This document shows positions 47,177 to 59,646 of a stretch of 64,000 nt of DNA, piece by piece. The translations under genes were made by a program, and so were the position numbers. Source of the DNA: Valencia hispanica (Eukaryota > Chordata > Actinopteri > Cyprinodontiformes > Valenciidae); contig OY747702.1 in NCBI GenBank assembly GCA_963556495.2, positions 55,035,786-55,099,785 of the forward strand, read 5' to 3'. Under the pieces are notes generated by a model that was not told the DNA's origin, did not search any database, and saw only the letters and a list, made by a program, of their open reading frames with translations. Numbering within the stretch: position 1 is the stretch's first letter; the number at the start of each line of letters is the position of its first letter.

Positions 47177-49140
47177 AAGGCAAGGCAAGGCAAGGCAAGG
47201 CAAGGCAATTTTATTTGTATAGCACACTTTCAACAGCAGGGTAATTCAAGGTGCTTTACATGATTTGGTGATTTAAAAAATAACACATAAAAGAAACACA
47301 CATTACACATGATACACAATAAAGCAAGAGAAAGATCAAAAAAACGCAAGAGAGCATGAACACATTTCATACATATAACATCAAGCATTTAATCGAAGGC
47401 AATTCTAAACAGATGGTTTTTAGTCTCGATTTAAAGCAGTTCAGAGTTTCAGCTGCTCTACACTCGTCAGGAAGTCTGTTCCAGATAAGGGGAGCATAGA
47501 AACTCAAAGCTGCTTCTCCATGTTTAGTTCTGAGTCTAGGGATGTTTATTAGGCTAGAGTTGGAGGACCTGAGTGGTCTTGGGGGTTGGTACTGTGACAA
47601 CAGGTCTTCAACATATTTTGGTGCTAAGCCATGTGATGATTTATAAACCAGTAGGAGTATTTTGAAGTCTATTCTCTGAGCTACAGGGAGCCAGTTTAAG
47701 GACTTTAGAACTGGGGTGATGTGCTCTACTTTCCTGGTTCTAGTGAGGATGCGAGCGGCAGCGTTCTGGATCAGCTGCAGCTGTCTGATTGACTTTTTAG
47801 GCAGACCTGTGAAGATGCTGTTGCAGTAATCAATTCGACTAAAGATAAACGCATGGATGAGTTTTTCTAGGTCGTGTTGCAAAATCAGTCCTTTAATCCT
47901 AGAGATGTTCTTCAGGTGATAGAAGGCTGACGTTGTTATTGCCTTTATGTGACCCTGGAGGTTCAGGTCTGAGTCCATTACTACACCTAGGTTTCGAGCC
48001 TGATCAGTAGTTTCTAGCTGTATTAATTGAAGCTGTGTGCTGATTCTTGATCGTTCCTCCTTGGGTTCAAAACAATCACTTCAGTTTTGTTTCTATTCAG
48101 CTGGAGAAAGTTATGGCACATCCATCCATTTATTTGGTCAATGCATTGATTTAGGGTTTGAATGGGTTCAGAGTCACCTGGTGACATTGTAATGTAGAGC
48201 TGAGTGTCATCCGCGTAGTTATGGTAGCTAATGTTATTGGTTGCTATAATCTTGCCTAGTGGGAGCATGTAGATATTAAATAGGAGGGGCCCCAGGATGG
48301 AGCCCTGAGGCACCCCACATGTGATTTCTGTTCGTTCTGATGAAAAGTTTCCTATTGAAACATAGAAGTCCCTGTTCTTTAGGTAAGATTCGAACCAGCC
48401 AAGTAGTGCACCAGAGAGTCCGACCCAGCTCTCCAGTCGTTCCAATACTATATCATGATCAACAGTGTCAAATGCTGCACTGAGGTCCAACAGAACCAGC
48501 ACTGTGGTTCTACCACAGTCTGTATTTATGCAGATGTAATTTAATACTTTGACGAGGGCAGTCTCAGTGCTGTGGTGAGTGTGGAAACCAGACTGAAAAA
48601 CATCAAAAGGGTTTGTCATTGTTATGAAGCTATTTAACTGCTGAAACACAGCTTTTTCAATAATCTTACTGATGAATGGGAGATTAGAGATCGGCCTGTA
48701 GTTCTGCATTAACGTGTTGTCCAGATTTTTCTTCTTTAGCAGTGGTTTAATAACTGCTGTTTTTAAAGCCTGAGGGAAGACACCTGTTGGCAGGGATGAG
48801 TTCACTATTTGAACAAGATCAGACCCAATAACAGGAAGAACTTTCTTTAGAAAAGCTGTGGGTAGGATATCAAGACAGCAGGAGGAGGAGCTTAATTGGA
48901 TAATGATTTCTTCTGTACATTGTTGTTGATTGGGGATGGCACTGGTTGTGGGTTCGATATTGAGGTACAGATTGACCGTCTAATTGTTAGAATCTTTTCA
49001 GTGAAAAAGCTGGCAAATTCATTGCAGGCCCTGGTAGAGTTTAGTTCAGGGGCTACCGTCACTAAAGGATTAGTTAGTCTTTCCACTGTTGCAAATAGAG
49101 TCCGTGCATTATTAATGTTTCTGTTGATGATTTCATATTA
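47177..49140 (-). mobile_element. L2-like LINE, best-preserved copy in the window
   Basis: 5'-truncated element read on the minus strand, ending in an AAGGC/GCCTT tandem tail at 47177-47208. Frames in order: 49086-48892 (ACNEFASFFTEKI), 48805-48023 (reverse transcriptase with [55 protein letters not shown] and [10 protein letters not shown], the YADD catalytic box) and 47978-47367 (C-terminal region with LIQNAAARIL and FYAPLIWNRLP). Two frameshifts separate the frames. The endonuclease domain is absent. In ldb2 intron 5, same strand as the gene. Confidence 0.93.
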
Positions 49141-49884
49141 AAGGGTATTTACTGCAACTATTGTTCATTAAAAAAACATCCAAACCACACCCATCCATAG
49201 ACTGTAGCATAGTAGAAATATTTAACCATTAAGAGTTTTTCAAGATTTTTCCTATTTTAATTCTATTCTTTTCCAGACTAAGAGTTTTCACTTCTTTCTT
49301 TAGCCCACTTTTATTGTTTGAAGAGCATATTGCAGGTTAAAGATTTTTTTAAATGAATATAAAATGTTGTCCAAAAATTACTATTTGAAACGTTTATTGA
49401 GGGCATTTTAAATTTCACAATGCATAACGACACAAATGTTAATTAAAAAGTTTCATATTATTGACCTGTGAAGTAAGAGGGGAGAGTCACATATGTGCTG
49501 CCTCAGCTTAGTAGGTAGTTATCAGGTCATGTTATCAAGCGTCAGTGTGTTCACTAGTTTTGGATTGCCCCATAAAAATAAACTTCTGTTATGCTATTCT
49601 GACAGGGTATGCCACATCACCAGAACAACAACATTAAAATCCGTAGTTTTCTATCAATCGAGCTGACAGGAATCCCTTCTGCTACGTCACTTCCATCTAG
49701 GGGAGGCTAGAGCTTCTCACAAAAATGACTCCAAAAGCTAAAATTGTTTATGTTATGAGTACATTTTTATTTAGAAACAGTTCTTAATATATTTCTCAAA
49801 ACAGTGGTTTAAGTGGGGCTCTAACCTGCAACCTGCACTTTAAACACAAAAGTCAATGAATGAACAAGCAGGTTTGAATATACT

Positions 49885-50245
49885 GGGGACACTCGCCTAT
49901 TCGTGGTTCAGTATATACGGATTTTTTGCAAGGAACGTAGCACCAAATTATTATGAAATTATTTTTTCACAGAGCATATCGAAAATATTGAAAAGAAAAT
50001 GCAGTTTGGGAACCGTCTATATCTAGATTCAATTTCACTTGAAACACTCACGGTTGGCGTTTTGCATAGAGCACCATTTGTTTACCCTGTTGCTGCTCCC
50101 AAGAGTGAAGATAAGGTATGTTTGGTGTTTAAACTATTAAAATAGGAAGTTATTAGTGTTTTTAAAAGAAGTCTCAAGTTTTTGCTTATTCCAGATATTT
50201 GCAAGCAGTTGTGGTTCCTAACCCTCGCAAATACCCGAGGTCCAA
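49885..50245. mobile_element. possible pogo/Tigger-like MITE
   Basis: The left part reads CACTCGCCTATTCGTGGTTC. The right part on the minus strand reads GGACCTCGGGTATTTGCGAG then GGTTAGGAACCA. Both resemble the CAGTA..CCTCG..CGCGGTT-type ends of fish pogo-like MITEs. A related end lies at about 23730-23790. Limits and superfamily are uncertain. Confidence 0.3.
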
Positions 50246-51149
50246 AGTGATTTGTAACGATAACAATGTTTCTCAAGATTCCTTAAATTTAAATTTCTTT
50301 TTCAGAGTCAAATTCTACAGATCTCTCCGTGCTTTTTCAGGCCGTTTTTATTGTAAAAAGACAAAAGAAATCCTGATGAATTTATGGCAAACAACGTCAA
50401 ATACATACCTTAAGGACAAATAAAATCTTTTTTTATGTAAAGTTTCAAATGTCGGTGCAGATCTGATACTCATTGACTGGCTCCATTACCACTGGTCTTC
50501 AACCTGGTTTTCAGGACTTCTGGCAGAAGCTAGTTAGCTGACCAAAAGTTCTGGTAGGAATATGAAAGTACAACAGTTCTGGAAGACATTGAGGTGTCGG
50601 CCTGTGAGGAGCAGGCAGGAGATGAAACAGGATCATACATGATCATGTGTTCGCTGTCTCAATGCGAAAACGGGCTGCTTTCAGCATAAGCTGCAGACGA
50701 TGCATTATCGTCTTAGTTAAGTTAAAGTTAAAGAAATCTAGCTGTGAAGTTTCTAAAGTATGGTTTACTATCTCAAGATCTTTAGAGGAAACCATGTCAA
50801 GGAGTAGGAGTTAGTAAAACCTGGATTTAACCAATCAGTTCACCTGCTGGGCAAGTTTAAAATGGTCATCAAAACTTCACACCAAGGTTTTTGACATTTG
50901 AGAGGAAATAAAGGTTGAAAAGAGGCCAAAGATGTAGTCCGAGTTTTTGTGCCATAGCAAATTTATTTTATTTTCACTTTTATAAGTGCTTAAAAACTTA
51001 CTGGTTGTCCAAGATTTGACCGAGTCCGAGCAGTCAAAAAAAGGATAAGGGGAGAACCTTGCTGTTTGTTTTAAGGGGGCAGATAGATCTAGACGCAACT
51101 AGCGTCACACACACACACAAGGTGTGTTCTGTACCCCCCCCCTTTTTTT
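50246..51149. other. ldb2 intron 5, no gene seen
   Basis: No exon. Parts may be degenerate LINE sequence upstream of the fragment at 51150. Confidence 0.3.
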
Positions 51150-51660
51150 TATTAACCAAAGTGGTAATGAATACAATAAAAAGAGACAGGGCTTAAGACT
51201 GAACCTTGAGGAATCCCAGAAGTAAACAATCCTCGTTCCAGGTAAGTATGATCTAAAGCTGGGGTCTCCAACTCCAGTCCTCTAGAGCTACCGCAGCTTT
51301 TAGATGCATCCCTGCACCAACACAGCTGAATCAAATGAATGGCTCATGGCACCAGGCTTTGCCAAACTTGATGGCATGGTATAGAAGGTAATTCAATCAT
51401 TTGATTCAGATGAGTTGGAGCTCTTGAGGACTGGAGTTGGAGACCCCTTATGTAAACCATGAAAAAGACTGTAATTGTGATTCCTACTCAGTGCTGTAAA
51501 TGGGCCAGCAAGCTACCAGACCTGTTTCTGTACTGTTGTGTATTAAAGCCAAATTGAAACTTCTAGTTATCAGGGGAAGTCAGGCAAGACTGCAACTGAT
51601 TTAAAAGCACATTCTCTAAAAACCTGGATAGGAATGAGAGTTGAGTCTAAAAGGAGTGAA
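51150..51660 (-). mobile_element. LINE reverse transcriptase fragment split by a MITE
   Basis: On the minus strand, a region reading LENVLLNQLQSCLTS and FQFGFNTQQ (51540-51620) is followed, after the MITE at 51259-51449, by TSGIPQGSVLSPVSFY (51175-51225). These are RT blocks in the correct order for an L2-type element. Stops and frameshifts throughout. Confidence 0.65.
51259..51449. mobile_element. hAT MITE nested in LINE fragment
   Basis: The left terminus is CTGGGGTCTCCAACTCCAGT; the right terminus on the minus strand is AAGGGGTCTCCAACTCCAGT. Flanks ATCTAAAG (51251-51258) and ATGTAAAC (51450-51457) agree at six of eight bases. Related in design to the MITE at 9637-9861. Confidence 0.78.
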
Positions 51661-52593
51661 AACAGAAGGATCACTTTTTCAGGTAGGGTGGGAAGATATA
51701 TGGAAAAAACTTCAACCAACAAGGAATAAATTCTGGAAATGCAAATATTTTTACTTACTTTACTTTCAATAACCACCCAAACCAGGATAATACTTAAATT
51801 CTCTACTCTTCCAGACTGATTGACTTGGCCAATGCAGCTTCCCAACAAATAAGTGTTAACTACTCAAATGTGTCCACATAGTTGCTGTCTCCTAATCAGA
51901 TTGTAATATAAGGTTAAAATTGCTGCAGTGACGTTAGGCGTGGGTTTGCTAAGTTGCTCAAGGGCTCTCTCATAGTCATTACGGAAAGAAAAGGAGACTG
52001 TTAATCATTCGTTGAATGCTGAAATGATCTCATCTGACCTTCAGCTTCCCACCACTCCTACTTTTCTTATGTCACTTCTAATCGATGGGTTATTTCCATC
52101 TTGAAACGGTCTGTACAGTGAAATAAGAAGAAATAAAAGAAACCTTTACAGGAGACACGTATCGAGTACAGTCCACCCACAGCTATTTGTAAAGCAACGT
52201 TGGAGGGTTTTATGCAACATTAAGAATCCAAGTAGAAATGACAGAAGTTCTTAAGGTGTTAAACCAGTCGGGCTAGCGGCAGCGAAGTCAGCTGCTTAAG
52301 CCAAATTGCCCTATATGAACACAGCAACGTGTGCTGCTTTTTCCTCAGCTGGAATGTTGGGGTTCTGTTTGGATGCTATGCCGCTAGAGGTAAAGTGAGC
52401 ATCCCTGTGGCAGACTAATCCAGTGTTCTCCTCTGATGGTTCCCTCCTGACACAGTAATATCCCTCCCCGGCTCAGCCAACAAGCCCTGGCTCTCTGCCT
52501 GAAAACAAGGGCTATTTTCAGGCTGAATAGTAGGAAGCCAGCAGCTCTAATACATGGAAAGGCTTAAACACTACAAATGAAAAAAAAAAAAAG

Positions 52594-52632
<39 letters not shown>

Positions 52633-54424
52633 AGTGGGAGAGAAGGTAAGTTGTTGCCCCTTTAGCCAGGAAGCCGTCAGTCTCTCTTGGAAGAACAGAT
52701 AAACGCTGGGAAAGGGCATTTCCAAAGAAACATTATTACTAGTTTAATGTCAGGAAAAATAATATTTTACATTGACAACCTTAGATTAGAACGACGGAAA
52801 AAATAATTTACAAAGAGACTTGTTGACTACACAGCGGTGGTTTCCAACCTGATGAGTCAGACCTCAAGATGGATCTAAAGAGATGATTAGAGGTGCTAAA
52901 AAGTTAATTATTCTGGATAATTCTTTTTAATATTATTTATTTCAGACACAATTTGTTGATATCTTTAAGCCTTTCAGAACTCAACTGTGTGGATTTTATT
53001 CAATGCATTGTTTAAAAACCCTCCATGATAGCAGAATGAAGTCAAACGATCCTCAACAATATGTGGAACAAAGCAAGAGTTTATTCTAAGAACGATTACT
53101 AACTCATAAGAATTCATGCTGGACATTTCAGGCATCATGAGTCACACTGCGACAGCTTAGACACCCTAACCTCTCCCATTAAGCACAAGTTTTCAGCACT
53201 CAAGGCATGAGCAGCATTTTATTTCCTGAGCGCTGACCGTGTGACACACCAAAATAAAGAAGGAGCAGAAAGGAAACCTTTAGTTTGTAATTAAAGATGC
53301 TTGAATTACGCGTTCTCCCTTTTAGCTGTGCCGTTTTAGTTGCTTTCTGCATTGAAAATCTTTGTTATAGAACAAGAACGACAAAAAACAAAAACAAAAC
53401 AAAAAACTTCCTGCTCCCTTTGCTCCTTCTCTGTGTGTTTTTCTTCACTCGGCTATAATAAGCTGCGAAGGTGCCGTACTCTGATTCGCGCCATTTCACA
53501 ATTATGAGTCTCAACAGGGAGCGTTCATTAATGTTATGCTAATTTTCTGTATCCAATTAATTCTCTCCTCTCCCCGTTTGGAAATTGTACCTGTCAGTCA
53601 ACTGTGGTATTGAAAAAACACAAACAAAACCCGCTGAAATCCTCAACAATGCACCCATTGAGCTTATATTCTATATTACATGTTAAACATATGTGTATTT
53701 ATAAAGTAAATTTAAATATTATTTCCCAAAATGTACACAATGAAATTTAAACAACAATTCCTTCTGTAATTAGCCTTTTGAAAAAGTCGATTATCTTTGT
53801 ACATTTAAAGGCATATCGTACACTAGACCCTTTTATAAATCAATTTTTTTCAAGCATTTTATTTTATTCTTTTATCCTGCTTTTATTATCATTATTGTTC
53901 ATTTGGCATTATGTGGACATTAAAAGAAAGAATTTCATTGGAACAGGAACTGTTCTTTCTGTTGCATATGACAATAAACTTGATTAATTGATTGATTGAG
54001 TCACAGAGTAAAAAAGCTTTAGCTTTTAATTAGAGTGGGAAAAATAATAGAAATTGTGTAAATTTAAGCTAACAAAGCAGGTGAGGAGAGGGTAAAAACT
54101 AACAAGGGCATTCAAACCCCTGCGAATGCAAGATTTCTGAATAGAAATTGCAACTTGATTGCAGAGCATGTGATATTTTCCGACAAGGAGCATATTACAA
54201 ATGAACAAGCATGAATACGCTGCACAATAAAAAAACAACACCATGCTGTCTAGACATGCAACTTAATTAGAAATTATGAGCAACATAATTTTTCTATCTA
54301 TGGAAATAGATAACAATGGCTACTTGGCATGTATCAGGAGTAACAGGATCAGAACTGAACTCAAAGCAGAATGACAGTCTGACCACACCCACCACACACG
54401 CCAACTCATATGCAAGGTACTTAC
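51661..54424. other. ldb2 intron 5 (5' part); candidate regulatory DNA and LINE tail
   Basis: Includes (TG)n at 52595-52629. It also includes a repeat-free, balanced stretch at 52320-52560 and another at 53440-53590 (CCATTTCACAATTATGAGTC, then TATGCTAATTTTCTGTATCC), which are candidate conserved noncoding elements. At 53800-53999 is a LINE 3' end finishing ACAATAAACTTGATTAATTG with a GATT tail. No exon. Confidence 0.3.
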
Positions 54425-54508
54425 CCTGAGGTAGTTGAGGGTGAAGTTGGTCAAGCCCATGCGAGTGATGTTTTTGGACAGTTGTTCCAGCACCTGAGGG
54501 TCCTGCGC
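54425..54508 (-). CDS. ldb2: ldb2 coding exon 5 (SSBP-binding region, first part)
   Basis: This 84-nt, phase 0-0 exon encodes 28 residues containing DPQVLEQLSKNITRMGLTNF and ending TLNYLR. It belongs to LIM domain-binding protein 2 (CLIM1), a nuclear adaptor that dimerises and bridges LIM-homeodomain and LMO proteins. The MGLTNFT stretch fits LDB2; LDB1 has CGLSNST at this place. With exon 6 it forms the Ldb/Chip conserved region that contacts SSBP proteins, just after the dimerisation domain. The acceptor is TTTAG at 54510-54509 and the donor is AGG|GTAAGT, a perfect consensus, at 54424. The preceding exon, expected to contain a TEGRLILEFTFDDLMR-like stretch, was not found to the right, so exons 1-4 lie beyond 64000. 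Which teleost duplicate (a or b) is not resolved. Confidence 0.93.
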
Positions 54509-57419
54509 CTAAAGTCAGCAGGACAGAAATAAAAAAAAGGAGATTTTATGTATATTTTAATCAAAGTTACAACCAGCTGGACATTTGTTTGGCTAATTAG
54601 TCTTAATCTGAGATATTTGATTTTCATTTTACTTTACATTCTTGCAAATTTGGCAGCCCATCTGCTACATTGTTCAAATTTCCATAAATTCCAAACAGAA
54701 TTTGTTGTTGTTGTTGTTTTTGTGTATTTTTTACTAGATTTGATATTGCTGAGCGTGGGTATGTCGTGTCAGGGCTGCAGAGAGCATTGAATAAATAATG
54801 GCAAGATACAGAAAGATGTAGCCCAAAACGGAAAAAAAGCCCACCAGTTTTATACCTTATGCTTTGCACTTTTATGAAGCATATATGCAGTATAACAAGA
54901 TGGTTGATTTGCATGATGCACAAAAATAATTAAGACAACAGAAAACAAATACTAAAATATGATAAATAAATATTAGGGAACTCTTGCAATTATATTGCAT
55001 TTTTTGGGCAGAAAGGAGTATTTTGAAAAAGTTTTGGGGAAAGAAAATCCAAGGTGGCAATTATAGGGATAAATCTTATGCTTTTTTTTTTCACTAAGCT
55101 TGTTTGCTCCACAGATAAGCATTCACATCATAAAAAAGCTGGAGGTATTGACAGACCAAAACACAGCCCAGACTGAGCAGAAGAAGCGAGCACACTTGGA
55201 TTCAGTACTTCATGAAAAATGCATAATTCTATCTCCAGTCGCATCTCTGTGCAGGGAAAGTCAAGAGGGAAGCGGGGGAGTCCTTTTGTACCGTCAGCAG
55301 ACCAGCATGAGTGATGGCAGGATTGAACTGGTGTGCATCATTTGACAGCTGACAGGATCACAGTCTGAATTACTTTACTCATCAAGCAGAATTAGGATGA
55401 ATGTACTGTACACCTATTTTTCTTGGCATCACCGGCGCAGGGATGCATCAACAATTTAGACGAAACTTGAGGAAATAGTGACACGTGTGGAGCAGAGGAG
55501 ACAGAGGCAATCAGCTCGGGAAGCCCAGCAAACAACGGGAGTACAAACCAGATTAGGGGGTCAATTCTGAAGTTTAAAAATTAAAGACAATAAACTGTAT
55601 AGGCAGTAAATCTAAAAGGATACAAAAAGGAATGTGTAAATGTGTCAACACAGGAAACTACAGAAGCTGATGCGACTCAGAAAAGTGGTCATATCTTGTC
55701 CTTCTCCATGTAGTGAAAAACAAACATGTGAAAAAGACAAATTTGCACCATTATTACATCCAAAAGAACTTCTGCTTAAATAGGCTTCTTTAGGAAACGT
55801 TGCATAAAGAGGTGAGATTTTTTTTTTTATCACTCAACTGCACTCAGTATTTGTAATTAATCATATTTTTGAATTTATTGATATTTAATCATGCTCTCAT
55901 GGAACCAACAGTTGAGAAAAATATGAAAGATAATTCCTACAATACAGCACATTTTGGGGGTTTTCAAATATCATTTATATGGATTCATCTTTGTCACGAC
56001 AAATCCAAATTATTATCAGGGCGAGAAATTTATCACGAAAACAATAATGAATGAATGAATAAAACGACAAATGCTCACCCCAAGCTAAACCCTAAATAAA
56101 TGCAAAATGTGGTGGAGAGTTTTAGCTTTGTTGTCCTTTATCTGGCAAGTCTAATCTAGTCATTTTTTTATTTTCATTCAAAGGTTTCATAAAGAATACA
56201 CTTTTTTTCCAGCTCTATATGATGTCTGGCAAAACTGTGGTACAACCTTCGCTTTAAAAAGCGGGTCCATCCACAGCAGCTTGAGGTGTTCAAGAATCTG
56301 TAGCTTCAACATCCCCATTCTGACTCCCATGTGTCTGTATGTGTGCTTTCATTAGCCCAGGCAGCGATCAAAAGAATGTACTTACACTCAAACACAAATC
56401 ACAGAAGACCTGGCCAGGACCCACAACAGACCACAATATCCCATTCTCCAGGAATTAGCCTGACTACCCAGAGGGGCCAATTTATTGGTGAGTGAAATTC
56501 ATAAGAAGTTTCAGGCAAAAAGCAAGACTGGCTCTTATACCTTTGAACCCTCGTTAAAAAAAAGAAAGGCATCTTATGTTCGTTCTAAAGCTAATTGAAG
56601 AAGCTACATGTGCAAATAAATGTAATGGTGAGAGGAAAAACTTGTGTTATGATTAAAAATGGTTGCTCTTACCTTACTTTGTCTTATTTGACTCAATAAA
56701 CTACTTATTTAATCTTCTCAGCAAAGTTAATAAAAAGGGAATTAGCTAAACTACACTTGTCTTTACTACTGACCCTATTGAAAGAAAAACGATAAGTTTA
56801 TGGGGCAGGAGAAGCACTTTTTCTGTGTCTTCACATGAATAACTGCACCCCCTGTGAACTACGTTGCTAGCTCAATAATTGGCCGGTCAATATTAGAGCC
56901 GAGAGCAAATATGCTAGCGCTAGCCTACCACTTTAGCTAACTGCTCTGCATTTAAACATTGTCAGGAATTGGGATGTGAGTTTAATAAAGACTATATGAG
57001 TCAATTCAGATACAGCGGAGGATATACTTATTTAAACCCCAAGTTAATACAAATACAAAGAAATCAATAGTGTAAGATCTGTACAATATGTGGTCTTCAA
57101 TAGCGACAGAAGAAACATCAGCAAAGTATCCAGTAATAAATCTATAAAAAAGCATTATAAACTGATTTGCATTTAATCGAGTGAAATAAGAATTTAATCC
57201 CCTATCAACCAGGAAGAAGTCTGACCAGTTATGTATCCATGAGGCATGGGAATTATTCTTGTTCTTTAAAGAAAAGTGTTCAACTTCCTATGTAGGCTAC
57301 ACAATATAAAAGACACTAGACATTTTTGTTGTCTGTCAATTTGACCGATGGGTTCAAAGAAATTCGTTCACAATCTATTTTTACCAGTCAATTTGTAAAA
57401 TGATCAAATATTCAATTAT
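54509..57419. other. ldb2 intron 4, no gene seen
   Basis: No exon matching the expected ldb2 exon 4 peptide was found on the minus strand. AT-rich, with no clear transposon ends. Confidence 0.4.
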
Positions 57420-57900
57420 TATTATTTATTTTAAATAAAATTTAATCCGAATAAGCTGAACAGTGAACTACATCCATCCATCCATTTTCTTCCGCTTATC
57501 CGGGGTCGGGTCATGAGGGCAGTTGACTGGAATTAGGCGCCACTTCAGCCAAAGTTTTGAAATTGGGCAACATTTTTCCAACGGAAGTGATCAGAAGTCG
57601 AAAAGACTCTCTGAACGAGCTGTTTCCTGACTCGTAAGCTATCGCTTCACCGGGAGGAAATCCTGCATCACGCTGTCAGCTCCCGGATAAGTAGATGCCT
57701 GGAGTTCGGTGTCCAAGTCTGAAATGATGCTCAGTTACTCTATTGGAATTTTTTTTTTTTTATTATTTAATTACCTGTACTCCATGCATAGGGTTGAACA
57801 TGTCTGGGCATTTGCACTAAATGCTCAGAGGTGTGAATACTAATCTGTCAAAACGACAGACGGCCTACAGATTTTTCCATCACCTTTCTAAAAAAAAAAA
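57420..57900 (-). mobile_element. hAT-like dispersed repeat, copy D, with RTE tail inserted
   Basis: Shares TTTAATCCGAATAAGCTGAA and the LLITSVGKMLPNFKTLAEVA frame (minus strand) with the copies at 4240, 24108 and 28846. A short block at 57473-57528 (CATCCATCCATCCATTTTCT then TCCGCTTATCCGGGGTCGGG) interrupts it. That block is the 3' tail of an abundant fish RTE-like family. Confidence 0.6.
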
Positions 57901-57944
57901 AAGTTCAAATACGGAAAATATTCGGTTATAGCCGTCGCTGCTTG

Positions 57945-58900
57945 TCACGTAATTGGTCCCTTTTATTCAGATAACTTCATCACCATAAGCAAGACCATAG
58001 AGCTGTCACATGGAAAAATTCTAGACCTGGTCAAAGCTAAAATGGTCTGAACATCAGCAAGAAACTTAGTGAGAGGAGACAGTTATTGGCACGATAATTT
58101 ATAAATGGAAGAAGCAAAAGATAAAAGTCGATCGCTCTCTCTCTGGAGCTCCATGCTAGATCTCACATTGTCGTGTAATTCTGAGGGATGTGGGGGGGGG
58201 GGGGGGGGGGGTCAGACCAGAACTCAGAGGGAGCTTGTTAATGATCTCAAAGGAGCCGGAGCCACAGCCACCAAGAAAACCATTGGTAGCAGTTCGCCGT
58301 AATGTACCGAGAAGCTCAGAGGTAACCCTGCTCAAGAATGCAGATGTAGAGTCGTCTCTCAGATTGGCTAGTGAACATCTGACTGCTTCAGAGAAGACTT
58401 GGGAGATTCTGATGTGCTCAGATGAGACCAAAATGAAGTATTGCTACAAGGAGGCAGAGAAATGTTGAATATGAACCGAAGAACATCATCCCCAAGGTCA
58501 GCCATGGGTGGAAACGTTCTGCTTTGAGGCCGTTAAGTTAGTCTTCCAGCAGGACAATGACCCAAAGCATATGTCCATCAACAAAGGAGTGATCCCAAAG
58601 ACAAATCTGTGGAGGGAGGGATCTGAAACGTCAAGTCCTCGAAACCTTCAAGATTTAGAGAGTATTTGTACAGAGAAGTGAATGAGGGTCCATCCTGAGG
58701 AGCGAACAAACCTGTTGACCATCTATAAGAAACATCTCACGGCTGTGCTCGCCAACAAAGGTTTCGCCACAAAATACTAAACCACATTTTTCTCATTGAT
58801 TTAATCTTTATTTCACTGATGCAAACACAAGTTTTTAAGAGCTTTATTCCTTCTCAAGTGTACTATATGTATTTGGGGTCTTAGAGTCAGTTTGGCACAT
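57945..58900 (+). mobile_element. Tc1-like transposase fossil
   Basis: Translation in shifting frames gives TQRELVNDLKGAGATATKKT near 58220-58285, SEVTLLKNADVESSLRLASE near 58315-58380, and near the end NLQDLESICTEK and LLTIYKKHLTAVLANKGFAT (58640-58775). This order matches the DNA-binding to C-terminal parts of Tc1 transposases. A run of 20 or more G at 58190-58211 disrupts the N-terminal region. Dead. Confidence 0.7.
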
Positions 58901-58934
58901 TTTAATCAATAAACATATTTTTATTTTATTATGT

Positions 58935-59646
58935 CCTATAACTTGAAAAAAATAAAATTATAGAACTGACTGGAGATTTGATTGGATAGAAAAATAGTAC
59001 GAGCAGACATAGCCAAAGTATAAAACAATATAACTACTTGAAACAGTCAGTGTTAATGTTTAGAAATATTTAAATAATACTTTGTCCATATCTGAGAATA
59101 AAACACGCTTAAATAACTTTGGAGTTGTTTTGATATTTCGACAGCCTAGTCTCCCAGCTGTACTTGAATGCAGCATGGGCAGCTGTTGGGAAAATATTCT
59201 CATCAACAGGGTTTCCTCCAACTTGCATTTTATCGAAAACAATGATTTTGGGCTGATTGGATGCTACTGGTAGCCATGTGGATGCCAGCTGCTATTTCTC
59301 TAGTATCAGTGATGTTTACATTCAGCTTAACATTGTTTCAGTCATTCAGTTCAGTGAACAGTGTGTTATGGACCTTATTGCTGTTGAAAGATCCATCTTT
59401 TATTTTTTTACAGTAGCTGCATGAGAAACCATTATTGTTCCCAAATAGCAGAGTTTAGTGATAGCTACGAGTCCTTGCTGTTTTGTTTCGATGTCACTTT
59501 TTAAAGTTGTGCTGTGGAACATTGTACTGTGTTCTGAGTTACGCACATAAACATTCTGCATGTGTTCAGGTAGAAAACAGCTGTACTGAACCGACAGCGC
59601 CATATCAAAAAATCTGAATATGAGTGCATGTACCATTACCCCCCTT
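58935..59646 (-). mobile_element. hAT element, inverted partial copy of 41454-42415
   Basis: The right end, read on the minus strand, begins GGGGGTAATGGTACATGCAC. The interior matches the complete element in reverse order, including TTGATATTTCGACAGCCTAG and ACTGGAGATTTGATTGGA. A minus-strand frame at 59400-59636 shares AITKLCYLGTIMVSHAATV. Homology stops near 58935, where the Tc1-like fossil ends. Confidence 0.75.

Noticed and set aside
58190..58468. 92-residue plus-strand gene with a glycine run
   Set aside because: The glycines come from a G homopolymer inside a Tc1-like transposase fossil.
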